5,799 nucleotides of DNA from Flavobacterium sp. (GTDB taxonomy: Bacteria; Bacteroidota; Bacteroidia; Flavobacteriales; Flavobacteriaceae), in assembly GCA_003449615.1 (NCBI GenBank), contig DMHA01000015.1, forward strand, positions 4,851 to 10,649, read 5' to 3'. Each line of letters opens with the position of its first letter. Within the stretch, counting starts at the first letter, position 1. Of this stretch, positions 1-5,095 are shown in pieces. Below the pieces are notes generated by a model that saw only the letters and a list, made by a program, of their open reading frames with translations, was not told the origin of the DNA and did not search any database. A program made the translations under genes and the position numbers.

Positions 1-40
1 TTTAAAATTGTTTAAAATTGTTTGAAATTGTTTAAAGTTG
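1..40. repeat. 10-bp tandem repeat with phased A-tracts
   Basis: Four successive 10-base units: TTTAAAATTG, TTTAAAATTG, TTTGAAATTG and TTTAAAGTTG. The first two are identical and the others differ by one base each. The block touches the left window edge, so it may be longer. No reading frame crosses it: stops appear at once in frames 1 and 3, and in frame 2 before position 27. It is therefore spacer DNA or the trailer of a gene to the left. The period equals about one helical turn, so AAAATT or AAATT tracts fall on one face of the DNA, a pattern known to cause static curvature. A function is not shown. Confidence 0.85.
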
Positions 41-50
41 TTCTTAATCA

Positions 51-138
51 AAACTCTTAAACCTTTAAACTCTTAAACCTTTAAACTCTTAAACCTTTAA
101 ACTCTTAAACCCTTAAACCTTTAAACTCTTAAACTCTT
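51..138. repeat. AAACYYTT octamer tandem array, 11 units
   Basis: Eleven contiguous octamers fit AAACYYTT, in the variants AAACTCTT, AAACCTTT and one AAACCCTT. A degenerate twelfth unit (AAACTTGA) follows at 139-146. At the higher level the 16-mer AAACTCTTAAACCTTT occurs three times without error (51-66, 67-82, 83-98). The array ends 18 bases before the ATG of the lptF/G-like gene, so it lies in the 5' leader or promoter region of that gene. The strand is strongly biased: every unit has A and C on the left and pyrimidines and T on the right. I see no TAnnTTTG promoter element inside it, so transcription probably enters from upstream. Confidence 0.9.
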
Positions 139-156
139 AAACTTGAAACAAAAAAA

Positions 157-1245
157 ATGTTAACAATACTCGACAAATACATCCTTAAAAAATACTTTAC
201 CACTTTTGGGGTAATGTTGGGTTTGTTTGCACCTATAGGAATTGTAATCGATGTATCGGAGAAAATCAATAAAATTTTATCCAACAATATTCCTCTGCTT
301 GATATCATGTATTATTATTATAATTTCACGATTTATTTCATGAATTTATTGTTTCCGATATTTTTGTTTTTGTCAGTAATTTGGTTTACCTCAAAAATGG
401 CTAATGACTCAGAAATTATTGCTATTTTGAGCTCTGGAATTTCATTCACTAGATTTTTGAAACCTTTTGTAATTGGTGCTTTCATTATTTCTGTTATCGT
501 TTTGTTGATGGGATTTTTTATTGTTCCTAAAGCAAATGATGAGTTTAATAAATTTAGATATACCTATCTCAGAAATGGTGGCAGAGAAGATATGCTTGGA
601 GACAATACCGATGTGTTTCGCCAAATTAGCGACAACGAATATATTTATGTCAATAGTTTTGATGGAGCCTCGAAAACAGCCTATAATTTCACTTACGAAA
701 AATTTACCAAAGACAAATTAGCCTATAAAATTTCGGCTTCAAGAATACAATGGAATCCAAAAACCAAAAATTATACGATGTATGATTATGTCAAAAGAAC
801 CGTTGGAGGATTAGACGACAAATTAGAGAAAGCTGACAAAAAAGACGCAAAATTTAATTTTGATTTAGAAGATATTACTCCTGTAGTTTACATTGCAGAA
901 ACCTTGAGTCTAGGAAAACTTAACCAATTTATTGCGAAAGAAAAAAAGCGTGGTTCTTCGACAATCAATGTGTATTTAGTGGTTTTATACAAAAAATACA
1001 GTATTCCTGTATCGGCATTTATTCTTACGATTATTGCTGTTGCTGTTTCTTCAATGAAGCGAAGAGGCGGAATGGGATTGAGTTTAGCCATCGGTATTGC
1101 AGTGGCTTTTTCCTTTGTGTTTTTTGATAAAATATTCGGAGTATTAGCCGAAAAATCAACTTTTCCACCATTATTAGCGGTTTGGTTCCCAAATATAGTT
1201 TTCGGAATTTTAGCCATTTTTTTACTACGAAATGCAAAGAGATAA
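157..1245 (+). CDS. LptF/LptG-family LPS export permease
   Basis: Inner-membrane permease of the YjgP/YjgQ (LptF/LptG) family, 362 residues, a usual family length. With the ATPase LptB, such subunits extract lipopolysaccharide from the inner membrane and pass it to the LptA/LptC bridge. The expected topology is visible: membrane segments near residues 13-31, 57-78 and 101-123, a long polar periplasmic domain of about 125-275 (the beta-jellyroll region), then segments near 283-300, 306-325 and 337-357. The stretch SEIIAILSSGIS (85-96) matches the conserved cytoplasmic coupling region that contacts LptB. RRGGMG (302-307) starts the fifth segment. The ATG at 157 follows an A-rich run with no Shine-Dalgarno, normal for Bacteroidota. 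LptF and LptG cannot be told apart safely here, so I give no symbol. The 3' end overlaps the next gene by 14 bases. In related genomes I recall tgt lying upstream, which would be outside this window. Confidence 0.9.
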   Translation: MLTILDKYILKKYFTTFGVMLGLFAPIGIVIDVSEKINKILSNNIPLLDIMYYYYNFTIYFMNLLFPIFLFLSVIWFTSKMANDSEIIAILSSGISFTRFLKPFVIGAFIISVIVLLMGFFIVPKANDEFNKFRYTYLRNGGREDMLGDNTDVFRQISDNEYIYVNSFDGASKTAYNFTYEKFTKDKLAYKISASRIQWNPKTKNYTMYDYVKRTVGGLDDKLEKADKKDAKFNFDLEDITPVVYIAETLSLGKLNQFIAKEKKRGSSTINVYLVVLYKKYSIPVSAFILTIIAVAVSSMKRRGGMGLSLAIGIAVAFSFVFFDKIFGVLAEKSTFPPLLAVWFPNIVFGILAIFLLRNAKR

Positions 1246-2116
1246 TTTAAAAAGCTATTTGAATCTTCATTTAATAGTTTTTATTTGGGGATTTACAGCA
1301 ATATTAGGTGCCTTGATTTCCATCCAGGCCGACGCTTTGGTTTGGTATAGAATGTTGATTGCAGCCGTCTTTTTATTCTTTTTTATTCTCTTCAAAAAAG
1401 AATCTTTTCAAATTCCTGGAAAAGAATTTCTCAAATTAATTTTCGTCGGATTATTGATTGCTCTGCATTGGATCTTCTTTTTCGAGGCTATTCATGTTTC
1501 CAATGTTTCCATCACTTTAGCAGTTTTTTCATTAGGTGCTTTTTTGGCTTCCATTTTGGAACCCATTTTTTACGGACGGAAAGTGCTTTGGTACGAAGTT
1601 TTTTTTGGACTTGTAATTATTGCAGCATTATCCATGATTTTGCAGGTCGAAATTAATTATTTTAACGGAATTCTATATGCCTTGGTTTCTATAATTATTG
1701 GAGTATTATTCACACTCATGAACGGAAAATTAATCGAAAAACATGAACCTTCCGTTATTACCTTTTATGAATTTCTGGCAGGCGTTTTTTTTATCACTAT
1801 TTACTTTTTATTTACTAATAAATTCAATGTCAATTTCTTTATTTTGACAACAAATGATTGGGTTTATCTACTTATTTTATCCTCGGTATGTACTGCTTAT
1901 GCTTTTACTGCTTCAGTAAAAGTAATGCGAATATTATCTCCTTATACAGTAATGCTAACCACGAGTTTAGAACCGGTTTATGGTATCATTTTGGCCTATT
2001 TTATCATTGGCGGAAAAGAAAAAATGAGCGTAGAATTTTATATTGGAGCCGTTTTGATTGTGGTTACGGTAATTCTCAACGGGATTGTCAAGCATTATCT
2101 TTCCAATAGAAAATAA
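1232..2116 (+). CDS. EamA/DMT-family transporter
   Basis: Integral membrane protein of 294 residues from the drug/metabolite transporter superfamily, with the usual two EamA repeats and ten predicted helices (approximately 11-29, 35-54, 66-87, 94-112, 120-138, 145-164, 176-194, 209-228, 237-258, 267-286). The internal duplication shows as matching Glu-Pro motifs at the ends of helix 4 (SILEP, 107-111) and in helix 9 (SLEPVYG, 245-251). FIWGFTAILG in helix 1 and WYRMLIA in helix 2 are also family-typical. DMT members export or import amino acids, nucleosides, sugars and other small metabolites; the substrate cannot be read from this sequence. The ATG lies inside the last codons of the upstream permease gene (14-base overlap), which implies co-transcription and probably translational coupling. 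The next in-frame Met is residue 41, inside helix 2, so the annotated start is the only sensible one. No intrinsic terminator is evident after the stop. Confidence 0.9.
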   Translation: MQRDNLKSYLNLHLIVFIWGFTAILGALISIQADALVWYRMLIAAVFLFFFILFKKESFQIPGKEFLKLIFVGLLIALHWIFFFEAIHVSNVSITLAVFSLGAFLASILEPIFYGRKVLWYEVFFGLVIIAALSMILQVEINYFNGILYALVSIIIGVLFTLMNGKLIEKHEPSVITFYEFLAGVFFITIYFLFTNKFNVNFFILTTNDWVYLLILSSVCTAYAFTASVKVMRILSPYTVMLTTSLEPVYGIILAYFIIGGKEKMSVEFYIGAVLIVVTVILNGIVKHYLSNRK

Positions 2117-2173
2117 TTTTTTTCAAGGATTTGAATTGTCAATTTATATGTATTTAGATGCTAAATATACGTT

Positions 2174-2199
2174 TTTGATAATTATAAATTTTATATTTG
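2174..2199 (+). promoter_or_regulatory. Candidate accA promoter (TATATTTG -7 box)
   Basis: TATATTTG at 2192-2199 matches the Bacteroidota -7 consensus TAnnTTTG exactly. The nearest upstream TTG-type -33 element is TTTG at 2174-2177, giving a spacer of only 14 bases, shorter than the 17-23 reported for Flavobacterium, so the -33 half is weak. Transcription would begin around 2204-2206 and leave a leader of about 28 bases before the accA ATG. This explains how accA can be expressed separately from the transporter gene ending at 2116. Confidence 0.55.
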
Positions 2200-2232
2200 C
2201 ATTTCAAATCAAAACACAAATTACTACGAAAT

Positions 2233-3186
2233 ATGGAATATTTAGATTTTGAACTTCCTATTAAAGAACTTGAAGACCAGTTAGATAAATGCCTAATTAT
2301 TGGACAAGAATCGGCCGTTGATGTGACTGATACTTGCAAACAAATCAATAAGAAACTTGCCGAAACCAAACGAAAAATTTATAAAAATCTTACTGCTTGG
2401 CAACGAGTACAATTGTCAAGACATCCTAATAGACCTTATACTTTAGACCATGTAAAAGCACTTTGTGGTGATACTTTTCTAGAACTTCATGGCGATAGGG
2501 GCTTTAAAGATGACAAAGCCATGATAGGCGGTTTGGGGAAAATTGGTGGTCAATCGTTTATGATTATTGGTCAACAAAAAGGATACAATACTAAAACGCG
2601 TCAATATAGAAATTTTGGAATGGCCAATCCCGAAGGCTACAGAAAAGCATTGCGATTGATGAAAATGGCCGAGAAATTTGGCATTCCTGTTGTTTCTTTC
2701 ATTGATACTCCTGGAGCTTTTCCAGGAATTGAAGCAGAAGAACGCGGGCAAGGTGAAGCCATTGCTAGAAATATTTTAGAAATGATTCGCCTGAAAGTGC
2801 CCATTATTGTTGTTATTGTTGGTGAAGGCGCCTCAGGTGGTGCATTGGGAATAGGTGTTGGAGACAGAGTTTATATGATGGAAAACACTTGGTATTCTGT
2901 TATTTCTCCTGAATCTTGTTCCTCGATTTTATGGAAAAGCTGGGATTACAAAGAACAAGCTGCCGAAGCCTTGAAACTCACTTCTTCGGATATGAAAAAA
3001 CAAAAATTAGTCGATGATATTATTCCCGAACCATTAGGAGGAGCACATTTTGACAGAGAAACCGCTTTCAAAACTGTTGAACAATATATCATGAAAGGCT
3101 TCAACGAATTGAAAGACTTATCAACACAAGAATTAGTTGCCCAAAGGATGGATAAATACAGTAAAATGGGCGAATTTAAAGAATAA
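2233..3186 (+). CDS. accA: Acetyl-CoA carboxylase carboxyltransferase subunit alpha
   Basis: Cytoplasmic alpha subunit of the carboxyltransferase half of acetyl-CoA carboxylase. With AccD it moves the carboxyl group from carboxybiotin on AccB to acetyl-CoA, making malonyl-CoA, the committed step of fatty-acid synthesis. The protein has 317 residues, close to the 319 of E. coli AccA. An N-terminal helical part (1-60) is followed by the crotonase-like domain with LELHGDR (83-89), GQQKG (113-117), [16 protein letters not shown] (128-143), [19 protein letters not shown] (158-176), the glycine-rich [15 protein letters not shown] (197-211) that forms the oxyanion hole, and YSVISPE (221-227). All expected motifs are intact. 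The reading frame extends upstream to a TTG at 2197, but that codon lies inside the promoter -7 box and would add 12 unconserved residues, so I choose the ATG at 2233. The gene is followed by a strong terminator. accD is not in the window, as is usual when the two subunits are unlinked. Confidence 0.97.
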   Translation: MEYLDFELPIKELEDQLDKCLIIGQESAVDVTDTCKQINKKLAETKRKIYKNLTAWQRVQLSRHPNRPYTLDHVKALCGDTFLELHGDRGFKDDKAMIGGLGKIGGQSFMIIGQQKGYNTKTRQYRNFGMANPEGYRKALRLMKMAEKFGIPVVSFIDTPGAFPGIEAEERGQGEAIARNILEMIRLKVPIIVVIVGEGASGGALGIGVGDRVYMMENTWYSVISPESCSSILWKSWDYKEQAAEALKLTSSDMKKQKLVDDIIPEPLGGAHFDRETAFKTVEQYIMKGFNELKDLSTQELVAQRMDKYSKMGEFKE

Positions 3187-3205
3187 ATTCCTACAATTTA
3201 TTTCT

Positions 3206-3238
3206 AAATCCGAAGCCTTGTGGTTTCGGATTTTTTTT
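3206..3238 (+). terminator. Rho-independent terminator after accA
   Basis: The 12-base arm AAATCCGAAGCC (3206-3217) pairs with GGTTTCGGATTT (3222-3233) through 11 Watson-Crick pairs and one G-U pair, closing a 4-base loop TTGT. The 3' arm runs straight into T residues, giving eight consecutive Ts at 3231-3238. It starts 20 bases after the accA stop and lies before the dnaB promoter, so it separates the two transcription units. This is a textbook intrinsic terminator read on the + strand. Confidence 0.93.
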
Positions 3239-3290
3239 GGCTTATTAACAAAAAAAGATTGTTTATTAACAATAATTTGTAATAACTCCA

Positions 3291-3322
3291 TTGGCTTCTT
3301 TTTTTAATTTTACTTACTTTCG
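3291..3322 (+). promoter_or_regulatory. Candidate dnaB promoter, very close to the start codon
   Basis: TTG at 3291-3293 and TACTTTCG at 3315-3322 are separated by 21 bases, within the 17-23 range reported for Flavobacterium -33/-7 pairs. The -7 box differs from TAnnTTTG by one base (C for the third T). It ends only 4 bases before the ATG at 3327, so the predicted transcription start falls at or next to the start codon. The location just after the accA terminator supports a promoter here. The exact box is less certain because of the mismatch. Confidence 0.45.
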
Positions 3323-3326
3323 TACT

Positions 3327-4868
3327 ATGGAAAATGTCAAGAATTTAAACCCAAATCGAACAGAAAAAACTACAATTATCAACCTTGAAAAAGGAAAGTT
3401 ACCCCCCCAAGTTATCGACCTTGAAGAGGCTGTTCTTGGTGCGATGATGATTGACAAAAAAGGGGTGGATGAGGTAATAGACATTTTGCAACCCGACGCA
3501 TTTTACAAAGAAGGACATAAACACATTTTTGAGGCTATTGTTCAGTTGTTTACAGATACGCAACCCATTGACTTATTAACAGTTTCGGCTCAGTTGCGAA
3601 AAAATGCAAAATTAGATTTAGCTGGTGGCGATTTATATTTAATTCAACTTACACAAAAAATATCTTCCTCGGCACACATTGAATTTCACTCCAGAATTAT
3701 ACTTCAAAAATTCATTCAGCGCAGTTTAATTCGTATTTCTTCGGATATTATTGAAGAATCCTATGACGAAACAACCGATGTTTTTGATTTATTAGACAAA
3801 GCCGAATCGAAATTGTATGAAGTAACTCAAGGCAATATCAAGCGGAGTTCCGAAACAGCTCAAAGTCTAGTTTTACAAGCCAAGAAGCGAATTGAAGAAA
3901 TAGCAAACCAAAAAGGATTGAGCGGCGTTGAAACTGGATTTACAAAACTGGATGCTATTACTTCTGGCTGGCAGCCGAGTGATTTGATTATTATTGCGGC
4001 TAGGCCGGGAATGGGAAAGACGGCATTTGTACTTTCGATGGCACGAAATATTGCTATAGATTCTGGACATCCTGTTGCATTATTCTCTTTGGAAATGTCT
4101 TCAGTGCAGCTGATTACAAGATTGATTTCTTCGGAAACTGGTTTGTCATCAGAGAAATTGAGAACCGGAAAATTAGAAAAATTTGAATGGGAACAATTGA
4201 GCGTAAAAGTGCGAGATCTGGAAAAAGCACCACTTTATATCGATGATTCACCTTCTCTTTCTATTTTTGATTTAAGGGCAAAAGCCAGACGTTTGGCTTC
4301 GCAACACGGAATAAAAATAATCATTGTCGATTATTTGCAATTGATGACCGCTGGTGGAAACACAAAAGGGGGTGGAAATAGAGAACAAGAAATCTCAACC
4401 ATTTCCCGAAATTTAAAAGCATTGGCAAAGGAATTAAATATTCCGGTAATTGCCTTATCTCAGTTATCTCGTGCGGTAGAAACCCGTGGTTCGAGCAAAA
4501 GACCTTTACTTTCTGACCTTCGAGAATCTGGAGCGATTGAGCAAGATGCTGATATTGTTTCATTTATCTACAGACCCGAATATTATAAAATAGACGAATG
4601 GGATGATGAAGAACACACGCCATCAGCCGGACAAGCCGAATTTATTATTGCAAAACACCGAAATGGTTCTCTTGAAAACGTCCGTTTAAAATTTATTGGA
4701 CACCTTGGTAAATTTGATAATATTCAAGAATATGAAGGAAATATTGATGATTTTCCTTCCAAAATGAATCACGACGACAATCCATTTCAAACCAAAAATC
4801 TCCATACACAGAATGAAGCTTTTGGAAGTAATTTGAATGAGGAAGAGGATGATGAGATGCCGTTTTAG
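3327..4868 (+). CDS. dnaB: Replicative DNA helicase DnaB
   Basis: Hexameric 5'-3' helicase that unwinds DNA at the replication fork and recruits primase; 513 residues. After a polar lead of about 25 residues comes the helical N-terminal domain (PPQVIDLEEAVLGAMM from 26, to about 125), a linker, then the RecA-like ATPase domain from about 195. Visible motifs: Walker A ARPGMGKT (225-232), SLEMS with the presumed catalytic Glu256, Walker B IIIVDYLQ (331-338, Asp335), ALSQLSR (376-382, Gln379), LSDLRESGAIEQDAD (395-409) and the KHRNG finger (443-447, Arg445), all intact, with no intein. The tail from about 480 is polar and ends in an acidic run closing with DDEMPF (508-513), like the tip of single-stranded DNA-binding protein. 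An in-frame TTG at 3291 would add 12 residues, but it coincides with the candidate -33 box, so the ATG at 3327 is preferred. A strong terminator isolates it from accA. Confidence 0.97.
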   Translation: MENVKNLNPNRTEKTTIINLEKGKLPPQVIDLEEAVLGAMMIDKKGVDEVIDILQPDAFYKEGHKHIFEAIVQLFTDTQPIDLLTVSAQLRKNAKLDLAGGDLYLIQLTQKISSSAHIEFHSRIILQKFIQRSLIRISSDIIEESYDETTDVFDLLDKAESKLYEVTQGNIKRSSETAQSLVLQAKKRIEEIANQKGLSGVETGFTKLDAITSGWQPSDLIIIAARPGMGKTAFVLSMARNIAIDSGHPVALFSLEMSSVQLITRLISSETGLSSEKLRTGKLEKFEWEQLSVKVRDLEKAPLYIDDSPSLSIFDLRAKARRLASQHGIKIIIVDYLQLMTAGGNTKGGGNREQEISTISRNLKALAKELNIPVIALSQLSRAVETRGSSKRPLLSDLRESGAIEQDADIVSFIYRPEYYKIDEWDDEEHTPSAGQAEFIIAKHRNGSLENVRLKFIGHLGKFDNIQEYEGNIDDFPSKMNHDDNPFQTKNLHTQNEAFGSNLNEEEDDEMPF

Positions 4869-4944
4869 AAATAACTTTAGAATTACTTATTAGCGAATTT
4901 TTACTATTAGTTGATCATTAGCCTTTAATTAAAGAAATAAAACA

Positions 4945-5012
4945 GTTACGAATTCCTCGAATGTGCACAAATTTTAACATTAGGAATTTGTGATAATTTG
5001 TGAAATTTGTGG
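4945..5012. repeat. Imperfect palindromic intergenic element of AATTTGTG units
   Basis: The right half carries three direct copies of AATTTGTG (4985-4992, 4995-5002, 5004-5011) at 9-10 base spacing. The left half carries diverged reverse-complement units: ACGAATT (4948-4954), CGAAT (4958-4962) and CACAAATT (4966-4973). The two innermost units form an exact 8-base inverted repeat around an 11-base centre. A second fold pairs 4945-4957 with 4982-4994 (13 pairs, three of them G-U) and 4960-4964 with 4977-4981 (5 pairs), leaving a 2-base bulge and a 12-base loop. No T-run follows directly, so it is not a classical terminator. From memory, flavobacterial genomes carry many intergenic elements with similar CACAGATT or CACGAATT halves, and this looks like a decayed member. 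Confidence 0.6.
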
Positions 5013-5070
5013 TCAAAAAATTTTAAATGTGAATTGCTTATTGCTTTCAATCACTTCAAATTAAAACGTT

Positions 5071-5078
5071 TATATTTG
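5071..5078 (+). promoter_or_regulatory. Candidate -7 promoter box TATATTTG
   Basis: TATATTTG is an exact match to the Bacteroidota -7 consensus TAnnTTTG and is the same octamer as in front of accA. It lies 17 bases before the ATG at 5096, giving a predicted leader of roughly 12 bases. No TTG sits at the ideal distance upstream; the nearest is 5041-5043, with a 27-base spacer, so the -33 element is poor or absent. Confidence 0.55.
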
Positions 5079-5095
5079 AAAATAAAACTCTAAAA

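Noticed and set aside
51..138. CRISPR array or telomere-like repeat.
   Set aside because: The octamers are contiguous without unique spacers, so this is not CRISPR. A telomere-like role is not supported in an interior chromosomal spacer flanked by housekeeping genes.
888..1237. Reverse-strand open frames of 109 and 68 codons inside the LPS permease gene.
   Set aside because: They lie wholly within a convincing membrane protein gene on the other strand, show no recognisable domain and have no promoter-like sequence of their own.
2134..2144. Short palindrome AATTG-T-CAATT between the transporter gene and accA as an operator.
   Set aside because: Eleven bases of AT-rich symmetry are expected by chance here, and nothing else supports regulation at this spot.
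2197..2232. TTG-initiated N-terminal extension of AccA (12 residues).
   Set aside because: The TTG is part of the TATATTTG promoter box, the extra residues are not typical of AccA, and a good ATG at 2233 gives the usual length.
2479..2751. Reverse-strand open frame of 90 codons inside accA.
   Set aside because: It is antisense to the most conserved part of AccA, and its composition is explained by that coding strand.
3291..3326. TTG-initiated N-terminal extension of DnaB (12 residues).
   Set aside because: The codon coincides with the candidate -33 element, the added residues look like translated T-rich spacer, and the ATG at 3327 gives the N-terminus I recall for Flavobacterium DnaB.
3327..4868. 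Intein or phage-type DnaB.
   Set aside because: All helicase motifs are contiguous with no insertion at Walker A or elsewhere, and the gene sits in a housekeeping context.
4923..4934. Perfect 12-base palindrome CTTTAATTAAAG after dnaB.
   Set aside because: It is pure low-complexity AT sequence with no loop and no repeat elsewhere in the window, so I see no basis for a functional call.
4945..5012. Intrinsic terminator of dnaB.
   Set aside because: A stem can be drawn, but no T-run follows its 3' arm and the stem is AT-rich with several G-U pairs, so termination cannot be claimed.
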